This document shows, piece by piece, positions 1 to 9,234 of a stretch of 64,000 nt of DNA (within the stretch, counting starts at the first letter, position 1; the number at the start of each line of letters is the position of its first letter). Location: contig NZ_AP017655.1 in the NCBI RefSeq assembly GCF_002355855.1, positions 1,178,001-1,242,000 on the forward strand, given 5' to 3'. Below the pieces are notes generated by a model. The model saw only the letters and a program-made list of their open reading frames with translations, searched no databases and was not told the DNA's origin. This DNA comes from Sphingobium cloacae. GTDB taxonomy: Bacteria > Pseudomonadota > Alphaproteobacteria > Sphingomonadales > Sphingomonadaceae. The position numbers and the translations under genes were made by a program.

Positions 1-729
1 GATGGTCGCGAAGGCCCGCACGCCATTGGCCAGGATGGAAAGCGACAGCGCGCCCGCCATGAAGACGATCCGGCGCGGCCATGTCCGGAAGCAGACATTG
101 CAGACCAGCACGCCATAGGCCGTCATGGCGATCAGGAACTTCGCGCCGGAACAGGCTTCCGCCACCTCGAAATAGCCGGTGGGCGTGGTGATGAAGATGC
201 CGTCCAGATGCGCGGGAACGCCCGCTCCCGTCAGGAACAGCATGGAAAGACGCGCCGTCACGAGCTGGAGGGGAGGCACCAGCTCTTCGCCGAAGGGCAC
301 CATGAAGAAGGCGTAGAAGAGCGGGAAGACAAGGGCGCGGGATATGGCCGGGCCGAGCAGGGCGATCACCACCCCTTGCAGCATGACGACCAGCGCGCCA
401 TGACGGATCAGGGCCACGCCCGCCGCCTCGCCCACCAGCCATGCCGCGACGCCGGCGCCGAGCCAGAGCAGCCCCGGCGCCCAGGCGACCGGCTGTAACT
501 GTTTAAGGCCGGACATGCGTTGCTGCACCAGCCAGCCGACCAGCAGGGGCACGAACAGGCAATGGCCGAAGGTGGAACTGTTCCACCAGATCGCCACCAT
601 GCTTTCCACGTCACCGAAGAACAGCGTCATGATGACCAGCGCCACCACGCCCAGCGCGGTCAGGTGGCCGCGCCAGCCGCCAAGGTCCATCCGGCGGGCC
701 TGCATGAAGGAAAGGGTCTGTTCGGTCAT
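1..729 (-). CDS. xrtA: Exosortase A (XrtA), C-terminus beyond the window
   Basis: Integral membrane cysteine transpeptidase-like enzyme that in this family cuts PEP-CTERM sorting signals; it acts in the inner membrane. I translated 243 residues from the ATG at 729 to the window edge. Several hydrophobic segments are visible (about residues 23-40, 84-100, 112-130, 135-150). The family motif EVAEACSG holds the presumed catalytic Cys at about residue 193, and ANGVRAF holds the conserved Arg at about 238. The C-terminal His region lies outside the window. The start overlaps the stop of the upstream glycosyltransferase (ATGA), so it is the distal visible gene of the polysaccharide operon. No PEP-CTERM substrate is visible in the window. 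Confidence 0.95.
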   Translation of the reverse strand, partial: MTEQTLSFMQARRMDLGGWRGHLTALGVVALVIMTLFFGDVESMVAIWWNSSTFGHCLFVPLLVGWLVQQRMSGLKQLQPVAWAPGLLWLGAGVAAWLVGEAAGVALIRHGALVVMLQGVVIALLGPAISRALVFPLFYAFFMVPFGEELVPPLQLVTARLSMLFLTGAGVPAHLDGIFITTPTGYFEVAEACSGAKFLIAMTAYGVLVCNVCFRTWPRRIVFMAGALSLSILANGVRAFATI

Positions 730-1952
730 GCCGCGCGCGCATCCTTTTCCGGTTGGCCGAAGAGCAGGTCCGGCACGGCGTCCAGTGTCGCGGACCAGCG
801 ATAGCGTTGCTCCATGCGCGCGCGCGCCGCCTGCGCCAGACGCGCCGCCCTGGCCGGATCGGCGAGCAGGGCGATGATCCTGGCGGCTTCCCCGGCGGGA
901 TCGGCGGCGATCAGGAAATGGGTTTCATCCTGCGCGTCGATCCCTTCGGCGGCTTGCGGCGAAGCCACGACCGGGCGCGCCATGGCCATGGCTTCGAGCA
1001 CCTTGTTCTGGATGCCGCGCGCGATCCGAAGCGGCGCGACCACCACGTCCGCCGCCGCCAGCCAGCCGCGCACATCGGGCACGCCTCCGGTCACGATCAC
1101 GCCGGCGAGAGCGGCGAGCGCCTGCACCGACTTCGACGGATTGCGCCCGACTATGGCGAAGCGGGCGTCGGGATGGACGGCGCGGATGGCGGGCAGGCTT
1201 TCGCGGGCAAAGCTCTCCACCGCCTCGACATTGGGGCGGTAATCCATCTGGCCAGTGAAGACGAGCAGCGGCCCCTCGCCCTTTTCGACGGCGGGGAAAT
1301 CGGTGGAGGGGTCGAAAAAGTCGAGCGCCACGCCATTTTCGATGGCGACCACCTTGTCTCTTCCCTGCCCGCTCGCCTGCCGGAACAGGGCGGCTTCCGC
1401 TTCGCTGACGAAGGCGCAGACATCGGCGCGGGCGGCGGTCCTCTTCTCGAAATCCAGCAGGACGCGGCCTTCGCGCCGGTTGATCCAGGCCATGGGACCG
1501 GAACCCTCCGCGCCGTAAGCGGCATATTTGGCGGAATCGAAATCGACGAAATCCATGAGAAATCGCACAGGGTCCGGCAGCATTGGCACGAAATGCGCCA
1601 TCTGCGCGGAATAGGCGACGACGGCGGAGATGGGCCGCTCCGCCATGACCTGCGCGACCCAGCGGTGCAGTTCGGGATGATCGAACAGGGAGACGAGCAG
1701 CGGCTGCCCCTTGGCGAGACCCGAAAGACCCGCGACCAGCCGCGATCTGTCCCGCATCAGGACGCGCTGGCTGGCGGCGAGCGCGGCCATCTCCTGCGCG
1801 AACCCCATGTCCCGCGCATCGTCGGCGAAGCAGCCGACATGGACCGGCGCGATCTCCGCCAGCCGCTTCAGCAGATGATAGGAGCGGATCTTGTCTCCCC
1901 GATCCGGCGGAAAGGGAATGCGGTGGCAGAGAAAGAGGATTTCTCCCGTCAT
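726..1952 (-). CDS. XrtA/PEP-CTERM-associated glycosyltransferase (TIGR03087-like)
   Basis: Family 1/4-type glycosyltransferase of about 408 residues that should transfer a sugar during assembly of the exopolysaccharide. The ATG at 1952 (MTGEILFLCHRIPFPPDRGDK) is chosen because it starts with the family's conserved N-terminus and overlaps the stop of the preceding gene by ATGA; in-frame sequence continues further upstream but lies inside that gene. The C-terminal half has the GT-B donor-site pattern with a VTGGVPD/VRGWLAAADVVVAPLR region and a conserved Glu in NKVLEAMAMARPVV. The exact sugar cannot be read from sequence. Confidence 0.9.
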   Translation of the reverse strand: MTGEILFLCHRIPFPPDRGDKIRSYHLLKRLAEIAPVHVGCFADDARDMGFAQEMAALAASQRVLMRDRSRLVAGLSGLAKGQPLLVSLFDHPELHRWVAQVMAERPISAVVAYSAQMAHFVPMLPDPVRFLMDFVDFDSAKYAAYGAEGSGPMAWINRREGRVLLDFEKRTAARADVCAFVSEAEAALFRQASGQGRDKVVAIENGVALDFFDPSTDFPAVEKGEGPLLVFTGQMDYRPNVEAVESFARESLPAIRAVHPDARFAIVGRNPSKSVQALAALAGVIVTGGVPDVRGWLAAADVVVAPLRIARGIQNKVLEAMAMARPVVASPQAAEGIDAQDETHFLIAADPAGEAARIIALLADPARAARLAQAARARMEQRYRWSATLDAVPDLLFGQPEKDARAA

Positions 1953-3019
1953 CCCAACCCTCGCGAAATGAAGGGCCCGATCAGGTTCGCGACGGGGAGC
2001 GGCAGCTTCTTCCACAGGTCGATACGGCGCTGATATTGGACGCTTTGCGGGTTGATGTCGCGCTTTTGCCCCGTGTGTGACCAGCTATGGTAAGAGAGCG
2101 GCCGCGGCTCGAAACCGAAGCTCTTCTTCCATGCCGCCTGCCCGCTGCCCGCCTTGGACCGGCCGAAGTCGAACAGGCGCATCCCCCGCTCCCGGCCATG
2201 GCTCATCAGGCGATAATACATGAGTTCATTGGAACGCAGCCGCCGCGCATCCTGCACGCCGCCGCCCCAATAGGGCATCACCCGGTCGCCATGATAAAGC
2301 GTCAGCACAGCGGAGACGGCGCGGTCGCCTTCATAGACGATGGTGAAATCCGCATCCTCGCCGAAGCGGGCCAGGATTTCGCGGAACAGCCGCGCCGGAA
2401 AGACCGGCGTGCCGAGATTGCGGACGCTTTGTGCATAGACGCGATAATGGTCGCGGATGTGGCGCGGCTCCCACCCATGCTCGACCCGCAGCGCCGGGTT
2501 GGCGAGCGCCTTGCGGAGTTCGGCGCGATGCTTGCGCGGCACGGCGAGCAGTTCCGCCTCGTCATCGGCGGCGAGCGGGCGGACGAAGCCGACATGCTCA
2601 TTCTCGCGCAATTCCCAATGCGCGGCAGGCGCGGGGCCGCCCCTCAGTTCGACCGACAGGTCGCCCTTGCTGCGCGCAAGCTCCTCAGCCGCCCGGACCA
2701 GCGCGGCGAGGCTGAACGGATCGTCCGCCAGAACGCCGCCATCCACGGCGAAGGCAGAGGATACCAGCGCCTGCCCGAACAACCGGCTCTTCACATGATG
2801 CAGCGGCAGCAATCCCGCGATCCGTCCCGACGGCGCAATCACCGCGAGGAGATGGCAAGGGTGGCCGGTCGCTTCCTCCACGCCCAGCAGCCATGCGGGG
2901 CGGTGGAAGGGCGTGCCATGTTCATGGCCCAGCACATAATCGTCCGCGGCCTGCGCCTGCACGGGATCGCGCAGGTCGAGAGTCGTCACCGCCAGATCGG
3001 CCTGATGGCCCGCCCTCAT
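1949..3019 (-). CDS. FemAB-like XrtA-system protein (TIGR03019-like)
   Basis: About 356 residues with a GNAT/FemAB fold, the form associated with XrtA loci. FemAB relatives transfer aminoacyl or acyl groups to envelope precursors; the substrate here is unknown. The ATG at 3019 overlaps the deacetylase stop (ATGA), and the distal stop overlaps the next start in the same way, so translation is probably coupled. Conserved pieces include the EHGTPFHRPAWL N-terminal region and a C-terminal MPYWGGG...LRSNELMYYRLM...FDFGRSK block typical of FemAB-type acyltransferases. Longer upstream in-frame sequence is only the antisense of the neighbouring coding region. Confidence 0.88.
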   Translation of the reverse strand: MRAGHQADLAVTTLDLRDPVQAQAADDYVLGHEHGTPFHRPAWLLGVEEATGHPCHLLAVIAPSGRIAGLLPLHHVKSRLFGQALVSSAFAVDGGVLADDPFSLAALVRAAEELARSKGDLSVELRGGPAPAAHWELRENEHVGFVRPLAADDEAELLAVPRKHRAELRKALANPALRVEHGWEPRHIRDHYRVYAQSVRNLGTPVFPARLFREILARFGEDADFTIVYEGDRAVSAVLTLYHGDRVMPYWGGGVQDARRLRSNELMYYRLMSHGRERGMRLFDFGRSKAGSGQAAWKKSFGFEPRPLSYHSWSHTGQKRDINPQSVQYQRRIDLWKKLPLPVANLIGPFISRGLG

Positions 3020-3861
3020 TGCGCGCGCTCCGCTTCGGCGTCGGCCAGCGCATCCACGCGGGTCCATGCGAAATCCCGCGTCAGGCGGCGCAGCTTGCCC
3101 GCCATCGCCGACAGGTTGCTGTAATGCCGCACTCGCGACCGCAGCGGCGCTTGCGCCACGCGGGGCTGGCCGGGATCGATTTCCCATGGGTGGAAATAGA
3201 TGATGGCGGGGCGTTTCTCCTCCCGGTTCACCTGCCGGATCGCCCAGCGCGAGAAACCATAGGGAAGCAGGCGGAAAAACCCTCCTCCCCCCGCCGCCAG
3301 CGTCCGTCCGGCAAGGCGTGCGGTGGTCACCGGGAGTTCCACCAGCGGCGCGTCCTTCACCGGCTTCCATGCGAAGCGCGGGGAATCGGGCCAGCCATAA
3401 TGATCGTGCCGGACCGGCGCGACGCTGCTGGAATAGCGATAGCCTTCCTCCGCCAGAACGGTGTGCGCCCATGGGGCTCGCGGGTCGATGGAAAAGCTGG
3501 GCGCGCGATAGCCGGTGACGGCCTGCCCGCTGGCGTCCTCGATGATAGCGCGGGATTTGCGGAGATCGGCGCGGAACTCTTCCGGCGTGAAGGTGAAGAC
3601 GCGGGCATGGTCATAGCCATGGCTCGCCACCTCATGCCCCGCTCCGGCGATGCGGCGCATCAGCGCGGGATAGCGTTCCGCCACCCAGCCCAGGATGAAG
3701 AAGGTGGCCGTCACGCCCGCCGCGTCGAACAATTCCAGCACGGCGTCGGTGTTGCGCTCGACCCGATGGGTCAGGCCGTCCCAGTCGTCGCGCCGGATCG
3801 TGCGTTCGAACGCGCCGACCTGGAACCAGTCCTCGACATCGACAGACAGGGCATTGCGCAT
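3016..3861 (-). CDS. XrtA-system polysaccharide deacetylase (TIGR03006-like)
   Basis: NodB-family carbohydrate esterase of about 281 residues, expected to remove N-acetyl groups from the exopolysaccharide or its precursor. Motifs are in order: SVDVEDW with the metal-binding/catalytic Asp pair near residues 7-10, SHGYDH with the two metal His residues, YRAPSFS, and IYFHPWEID near the C-terminus. Two ATGs are adjacent; the one at 3861 is preferred because the AAGGA Shine-Dalgarno sequence is only 1 nt from the ATG at 3864. A 44-nt gap separates it from the ATPase gene, the first gap in this otherwise overlapping run. Confidence 0.92.
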   Translation of the reverse strand: MRNALSVDVEDWFQVGAFERTIRRDDWDGLTHRVERNTDAVLELFDAAGVTATFFILGWVAERYPALMRRIAGAGHEVASHGYDHARVFTFTPEEFRADLRKSRAIIEDASGQAVTGYRAPSFSIDPRAPWAHTVLAEEGYRYSSSVAPVRHDHYGWPDSPRFAWKPVKDAPLVELPVTTARLAGRTLAAGGGGFFRLLPYGFSRWAIRQVNREEKRPAIIYFHPWEIDPGQPRVAQAPLRSRVRHYSNLSAMAGKLRRLTRDFAWTRVDALADAEAERAQ

Positions 3862-3905
3862 CATGTCCTTTCCTCGCCGGTTCACGCCCTTACGGCAAGC
3901 CGCGA

Positions 3906-5108
3906 TCAGGCGGCGGCGCTGTGCTGATCGGGAGCCATGCGATCCTCTCGCTCCACCCAGTCGATCAACAGCGTGAGGACGCGACGCAGCGCGGCGTCCT
4001 GTTCCTGCGCGCGCGCTTCCAGGCTGCCCAGCCTCTCCTCGATCAGCGTGAAGCAATCCTTGAGCGCTTCGGGATCGACCGAGGGCACCATCGACACATG
4101 CGCCTGCGCCGCGCGGAGCGAAGCGATTTCGGCGCGCAATTCGACGATTTCCTCCAGCAGGGCGGGAGGCAGGGCCTCTTCCGCCGGCGCGGCGGCGACG
4201 GCCTGCGCATGTTCCGGCGGAGCATCGGACGCAGGCTGCGGTTCGGCCAGTTCGGCCGCCGTATCGAGAGCCGAGGGCGCGACCGCTTCCGGTTCGGCCT
4301 CATCCACGCCCATGTCGGCCATCACGGCCTGCACGGCGGCGCCATCGATCTCGGTCAGTTGCTCGATCGCGCCCAGCAGCAGCAGGCGGCTGACCAGCGC
4401 GTTGACGCGGCGGGGCACGCCGTCCGTCGCGGCATGGATGGCGGCGAAAGCCTCCGCCGTGAAATGGGGATTGCCGGTCCAGCCGACCAGCGACAGGCGA
4501 TGGACGATATAGGGTTCGATCTCGCTGCCCATCATCGGTTCCAGATGATGCGTCGCGATGACGCGCTGGCGAAGCTGTTCCAGTTCCGGCGACTTCAGCA
4601 GGTCGCGAAACTCCGGCTGGCCCAGCAGGAAAATCTGGAGCAGCGATTGCCCCCCAAGCTGGAAGTTGGAGAGCATCCGCAGTTCCTCGACCGCGGAAAT
4701 GGGCAGGTTCTGCGCTTCGTCGACGATCAGGAGCGACCGGCGGCCCAATCGTGCCTGCGCGTGGAGGAAGCCTTCGATCTGGCGCAATATCTGGGCCTTG
4801 GGCAGGCCGTCGACGGCCAGGCCGAAGCTCTGCGCGGCAAGGCGAAGCATGTCGTCGGCCTCCACCTGCGTCGACACGATCTTCACCGCCGTCAGCCGCT
4901 GCGGGTCGATGGTGTTCATGAGGTGGCCGACCAGCGTGGTCTTTCCCGCGCCGATGTCGCCGGTGATGACGATGAAGCCTTCACCCTGGGCCAGGCCATA
5001 GCCAAGATAGGACAGCGCCTTGCGATGCGTCGCGCTCTCGAAATAGAAATGCGGGTCCGGTGTCAGCTGGAACGGTCGGCCCTGCAATCCATAGAACTGG
5101 TCGTACAT
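3906..5108 (-). CDS. XrtA/PEP-CTERM-associated ATPase (TIGR03015-like)
   Basis: ExeA/GspA-like AAA ATPase of 400 residues. Walker A is GDIGAGKTT at about residues 50-58 and Walker B is LLIVDEAQN at about 126-134, after the family N-terminus MYDQFYGLQGRPFQLTPDP. The C-terminal third is Ala/Glu/Pro-rich followed by a segment with coiled-coil character (LLEEIVELRAEIASLRA). In exosortase loci this protein is part of the polysaccharide machinery, probably energising or organising export; its exact job is not established. It sits 45 nt downstream of the barrel gene. Confidence 0.92.
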   Translation of the reverse strand: MYDQFYGLQGRPFQLTPDPHFYFESATHRKALSYLGYGLAQGEGFIVITGDIGAGKTTLVGHLMNTIDPQRLTAVKIVSTQVEADDMLRLAAQSFGLAVDGLPKAQILRQIEGFLHAQARLGRRSLLIVDEAQNLPISAVEELRMLSNFQLGGQSLLQIFLLGQPEFRDLLKSPELEQLRQRVIATHHLEPMMGSEIEPYIVHRLSLVGWTGNPHFTAEAFAAIHAATDGVPRRVNALVSRLLLLGAIEQLTEIDGAAVQAVMADMGVDEAEPEAVAPSALDTAAELAEPQPASDAPPEHAQAVAAAPAEEALPPALLEEIVELRAEIASLRAAQAHVSMVPSVDPEALKDCFTLIEERLGSLEARAQEQDAALRRVLTLLIDWVEREDRMAPDQHSAAA

Positions 5109-5153
5109 CTTGTCGTCTCCATCCGGCCTGCCGCGATACTGGCCGGAAAATCT

Positions 5154-6773
5154 TTAGAAGCTGTAACGCAGGCCAAGTTGACCCATGGCCGTGATCACCG
5201 TCTCGAGATCGTCGCCCTTCGCGCCGTCCACGCCCAGCGCGGCCGATGCGGTCAGGCGACGGGATATGGTGCGGTAATAGCCGGTGAACGCGCCCATGTT
5301 CAGCACGTCGGATCGGCCACCGCTGGCATTGAAATAGTTCACATAGGCGCCCGCGCCGATGCTGTCCCGCTCACTGAGCGCATAGCCCAGCGAGGCGTCG
5401 GCATACCAATTCTCATCCTTCGCGCCGCGGATATAAACGATGTCGCCCGACGGGGTGATGAACTTGCGCTGCGAATAGCCCGCGCCGACGCCGAAATTCC
5501 ACGGCCCGCGCTGCCGCGCATATTGCATGGCGACGCCGCGATAGCGGAAATTGACGTCGGTGATGCCCGCCAGCGCGTCGTTGAAGCACTGGCCGCCGCC
5601 GGTGGGCGAGAAGGCGCAGCCCGTCAGGTCGCCGGTGAAGGGATTGCGCATCACGTTGAGATTGTTGCGCCCCAGCCCGGCCACGTCGGATGTTATCATG
5701 CGGCCGAAACTGTCGATCCCGTCGAAGACGATCACGGCGAACGAACTGTCGCGGCCCTGCCATGTGAAGCTGCCCTGATAGGTCATGGAGCCATAACGCC
5801 GGCCAGCCCGGGCCTCCAGCGACGTGCGGTGGCTGGGCCGCCAGAGCACGCCCACATCCCACATCATCCCGTCGAAATCGTAGAGCAGCGCGCGCGGAGA
5901 GCTTTTGTCCGTCACGAAACGTCCATGGGAAATGACCGGCACGCCTCCCTGGTCCAGCAGCGGCGAACGCTGGCTGATCCGGATATTTTCATAGCCGACG
6001 CCGCCCACGACCGCGAGCGTCGGGGAAACCGGCAGCATGGCGTCCAGCCTGCCCCATTTATCCTCGAACCGCTGGTCGAGCTGGCGCGCATCCTCGCGGC
6101 TGTAGCCGCCGCTGGCGACCAGGCCGACCGGCAGGACCACGCCCGGCGCGACGCCGACCGATCCGGTGAGCAGGTGCGACCAGCTATCGTCGAACGACCG
6201 GCCGCCTTGTCCGCCGGGCAGCTCATATCTGGAATTGTCCTCCACCCGCGCATAGCCGAGGCGATAGGCAGCGGTGACGTCGAAAATGCCCAGCTTGTCG
6301 GCATAGGTCGGCCCGGCATAGGCGGCATAGACCTGGCTGCTATAGCCTCCGCCGAAGCTGGACGCGCCGGAATAGCCGTCCGACCGCGCCCGCGCGCCCA
6401 GCGCGCCCGCATCGAAGGCCAGGCCGCGCGCGATGTTGATCCGGCCGCTGACGATGCCGCTGATGATATCCTGATCGGCGGTATCGCCGCTCCAGCTGAA
6501 GAGGTGGCTATATTGCGCGTCGGCCACCGCTTCCACGCGGCGGCTCTGGAACTGGGCGGTCACGCCCGCCGTAACGGCGGTATAGGTGAGGACGTCGCCA
6601 TCCCCTCCCTTGAGCGGCGCGAGGACGACCTGATCGATCCCCAGATAGGGCGTCACATCGGTGCGATGACCATTGGCGCCCGATTGGGCGAAAGCGGGCG
6701 TGGCGCACGCCGCCGCGGCTGCCGCGCTCCATGCGATCCATCGCCCGCGTCCTGCGAGAAGCCGGGTGGTCAT
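5154..6773 (-). CDS. XrtA-associated outer-membrane beta-barrel protein (TIGR03016-like)
   Basis: Protein of 539 residues with a signal peptide (positively charged start, Ala-rich core, ATPAFAQ cleavage region near residue 30). The rest is alternating aromatic/glycine beta-strand sequence ending in LGLRYSF, an aromatic C-terminus typical of outer-membrane barrels. The family is found only in PEP-CTERM/exosortase loci and may form or line the export channel. The start overlaps the stop of the tyrosine kinase gene (ATGA). Function beyond this is inferred from context. Confidence 0.87.
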   Translation of the reverse strand: MTTRLLAGRGRWIAWSAAAAAACATPAFAQSGANGHRTDVTPYLGIDQVVLAPLKGGDGDVLTYTAVTAGVTAQFQSRRVEAVADAQYSHLFSWSGDTADQDIISGIVSGRINIARGLAFDAGALGARARSDGYSGASSFGGGYSSQVYAAYAGPTYADKLGIFDVTAAYRLGYARVEDNSRYELPGGQGGRSFDDSWSHLLTGSVGVAPGVVLPVGLVASGGYSREDARQLDQRFEDKWGRLDAMLPVSPTLAVVGGVGYENIRISQRSPLLDQGGVPVISHGRFVTDKSSPRALLYDFDGMMWDVGVLWRPSHRTSLEARAGRRYGSMTYQGSFTWQGRDSSFAVIVFDGIDSFGRMITSDVAGLGRNNLNVMRNPFTGDLTGCAFSPTGGGQCFNDALAGITDVNFRYRGVAMQYARQRGPWNFGVGAGYSQRKFITPSGDIVYIRGAKDENWYADASLGYALSERDSIGAGAYVNYFNASGGRSDVLNMGAFTGYYRTISRRLTASAALGVDGAKGDDLETVITAMGQLGLRYSF

Positions 6774-7699
6774 GAACTGCTGCCTTCCTTCGAATAATAG
6801 CCGCCGAAACGGCGCGTGCCCCCGCCGAAGCGGACGCCGTTGAGCAGAAGCTGCACCTGCGTCCCGCCCTTCAGCATGGCGGCCGCCTCGCGCAGGGCGC
6901 TTTCACTGGTCCTGTCGGCCCGCACGACGAGCAATGAGATGGCGGCATGCCCCGCCAGCACCGCCGCGGCCGAAGCCGCCAGCAAGGGCGGCGAATCGAA
7001 CAGGATGATGCGTTCGGGCCGCCCTTCCGTCAGGCGCTTGAGCAATGCGTCGGTACGCGCGGACGAGAGATATTCCGTGTCGTTGTTGCTCGGCTGCCCC
7101 GAAGGGAGCACGGACAGCGCGGGAATGTCGGTGCGGATCACGCAATCCTCGATCGCGATGGCGGGATTGCTGAGCGCGTCCATCAGGCCGGGACCGGGAT
7201 TCAGCCCCAGCGCTTCGGGGATGCCCGGCTTGCCGAAATCGGCGTCCACCAGCAGGATTTCCCTGTCCTTCTCCGCCGCAAGGCTGAGCGCGAGATTGAC
7301 GGCGCAGAAGCTCTTGCCCTCCCCGCTATGGGGCGAACAGATGAGGATGCGATTGCCGCGCGGATTGTCCTGCAACTGGGTCAGCAGGTCGCGCTTGAGC
7401 AGGCGGAACTCCTCGCTCATCGTGGTGACGGGACCGCCGGGGAGCAGATAGCCCGCCTCCGCCAGCTTTTCCCGGTCCACGGCCTGCACCGGGCCAATCC
7501 ATGCCGGCGCGCGGAACGGAGGCTCCTCGGACGTGGGCACGGCGAATTCCGGCGCGATCTCGGCGGCTGGCAGCGGCGTTTCGGCTGGCGCTTCCACCAC
7601 GGGCGCGGCGCGGCCTCTCAGCGCGGCATCGAAATCGTAGATCTGCGTCGCGCGTTCGAATAGCGAGCCGCTGGCCGACAGGGAGCTATGCTTGTTCAT
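6770..7699 (-). CDS. XrtA-associated BY-kinase-like ATPase (TIGR03018-like)
   Basis: Cytoplasmic bacterial tyrosine autokinase domain of 309 residues that pairs with the chain-length protein to control polymer length. Walker A is HSGEGKSFCAVN (about residue 125), Walker A' is LLVDADFGKPG (about 148) and Walker B is IILFDSPPL (about 228). The C-terminus (FGGGTRRFGGYYSKEG) contains the Tyr residues expected for autophosphorylation, fewer than the long Tyr tails of Wzc. It lies 13 nt downstream of the chain-length gene, and its 3' end overlaps the barrel gene. Confidence 0.9.
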   Translation of the reverse strand: MNKHSSLSASGSLFERATQIYDFDAALRGRAAPVVEAPAETPLPAAEIAPEFAVPTSEEPPFRAPAWIGPVQAVDREKLAEAGYLLPGGPVTTMSEEFRLLKRDLLTQLQDNPRGNRILICSPHSGEGKSFCAVNLALSLAAEKDREILLVDADFGKPGIPEALGLNPGPGLMDALSNPAIAIEDCVIRTDIPALSVLPSGQPSNNDTEYLSSARTDALLKRLTEGRPERIILFDSPPLLAASAAAVLAGHAAISLLVVRADRTSESALREAAAMLKGGTQVQLLLNGVRFGGGTRRFGGYYSKEGSSS

Positions 7700-7712
7700 G
7701 GATGGAGCCTCC

Positions 7713-9233
7713 TCACGCCATGCCGCGCTGGATGAATTCGACGGCGATCAGCAGCAGGCAGACAGCCGCCAGCCCTCCGCTCGCGCCCGCGAACCATTTC
7801 AGCCTCTGCTTTTCGATGGCGGCCTGCCCGGCGTTCAGCGTCTGGCTGATCGATCCCACGACGGGGATGCCCGCGACGCGCTCCAGACGGGCGGCGGTCG
7901 GGAAAGTGCCCTTGAGCTGCCCGATGGCGAAGGCGACGCCGACTCCCGCGCCGATGCCCAGCACCAGCACGCCGATCAGCAGGATGGGGCGATTAGGCGC
8001 GATGGGCGCGGTCGGGGCGCTGGGCGGCGCGAGCACGCGGAACTGCACCGCGCCGGTTTCGGTCTTCACCTCGCCGCGCAGGCGGATTTCCTCGCGGTCG
8101 GACAGCAACTTGTCATATTGCGCCTTGAGCACGTCATAGTCGCGGGCGAGCTTTTCCTGCTCGGCGGCGATCCCCGGCTCATTGGTCTGGCGGGATGTCA
8201 TGACGTTGAGGTCCGCCTGCAACTGCGCCTTGCGGGCATTGAGCGCCTGCACGGTCGCGGCCCGGTCGGCCTGCATGGACTTGAGCGAGAGATAGGCCGG
8301 GTTGGGCGTTCCGCCCGTTCCCGCCACAGCCCCGACGCCCTGCTTGCGGAGCGCGTCGACCTGCCGCTGCATGGCGATGACATCGGGATGGTCGGCGGTC
8401 CAGCCGCGCGAGCGCATGGAGGCCAGTTCCGACTGCGCCTGCGCCAGGGAGGAAGGGGCGCCCGCCGCGCCCACGCCGGGCAGGCTTTGCGGCGTGGCCG
8501 CCAACTGGCCGTTCATGGCGCTGAGCGCGCTTTGCGCCTGCACGAGCTGCGCGTCGATATTGCTGATTTCCTGCCGGGCCGCGTCCATGCGCTGACCGAT
8601 GGAACCCGCGCCGGGGAGCAGGCCGATAAAGCGTTGCTCGAACTCCGCGCGGCGCTGTTCGGCGGCGGCGAGCTGCTTGCCGCGCTGCGCGATCTGCTGG
8701 TCGAGGAAGGCCAGGCTCTGCTTCGTTTCCGTGCGGTCGCTGGTCAGGTTCGCTTCCTGGAAGATGTCGATCATCTTCTGCACGATCTGCTGCGCGATGC
8801 GGGCATTTGCGCCGTCCGACAGGCTGCTGTCGGCGGAAATCGCGCTGATGTCGATCATGCTGGGATCGGCCTGCGCCATGATGGAGATATTCTCGCGCAG
8901 GGCAGTGATCTTCGCGGCCATGTCGCGGGGGCCGGAAATGCCCTGCGACAGGTCGGTGTCGCGCACGACCTTTTCCAGATTCTCCGCGCTGGCGAGCGTC
9001 TGGCGCAGGCGGTCCAGATCCTGCTGGGACTGGACCTGCGTGATGCCCACCTTGTCCTCCAGCAGCGACTGCGTGTTCACATAGACGCGCGCCTTGGACT
9101 GGTAGCTGTTGGGAATGAGCGCCACGCCCAGCCAGCCCAGCATGCACACGCCCCACGCCACCGCCAGCGCCACCCAGCGCCGGTTCCATATGCCATGGAG
9201 GATGACCAGAAACTCGTCGTAAAGACCCGCCAT
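7713..9233 (-). CDS. XrtA-system polysaccharide chain-length determinant (TIGR03007-like)
   Basis: Wzz/PCP-family inner-membrane protein of 506 residues. An N-terminal helix (about residues 17-37) precedes a long periplasmic region rich in coiled-coil heptads, and a second membrane helix lies at about 417-440. Here there is a further hydrophobic segment close to the C-terminus (about 480-500). The protein should set polymer length together with the kinase encoded immediately downstream. The start codon is 1 nt from the stop of the export lipoprotein gene, so the two are almost certainly cotranslated. Confidence 0.92.
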   Translation of the reverse strand: MAGLYDEFLVILHGIWNRRWVALAVAWGVCMLGWLGVALIPNSYQSKARVYVNTQSLLEDKVGITQVQSQQDLDRLRQTLASAENLEKVVRDTDLSQGISGPRDMAAKITALRENISIMAQADPSMIDISAISADSSLSDGANARIAQQIVQKMIDIFQEANLTSDRTETKQSLAFLDQQIAQRGKQLAAAEQRRAEFEQRFIGLLPGAGSIGQRMDAARQEISNIDAQLVQAQSALSAMNGQLAATPQSLPGVGAAGAPSSLAQAQSELASMRSRGWTADHPDVIAMQRQVDALRKQGVGAVAGTGGTPNPAYLSLKSMQADRAATVQALNARKAQLQADLNVMTSRQTNEPGIAAEQEKLARDYDVLKAQYDKLLSDREEIRLRGEVKTETGAVQFRVLAPPSAPTAPIAPNRPILLIGVLVLGIGAGVGVAFAIGQLKGTFPTAARLERVAGIPVVGSISQTLNAGQAAIEKQRLKWFAGASGGLAAVCLLLIAVEFIQRGMA

Positions 9234-9234
9234 A

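Noticed and set aside
753..2033. Long plus-strand frames opposite the polysaccharide genes (also at 3921-6797, 7692-9257 and 14281-15972)
   Set aside because: They are antisense shadows typical of GC-rich DNA: no domain pattern, no ribosome site, and recognised proteins on the other strand.
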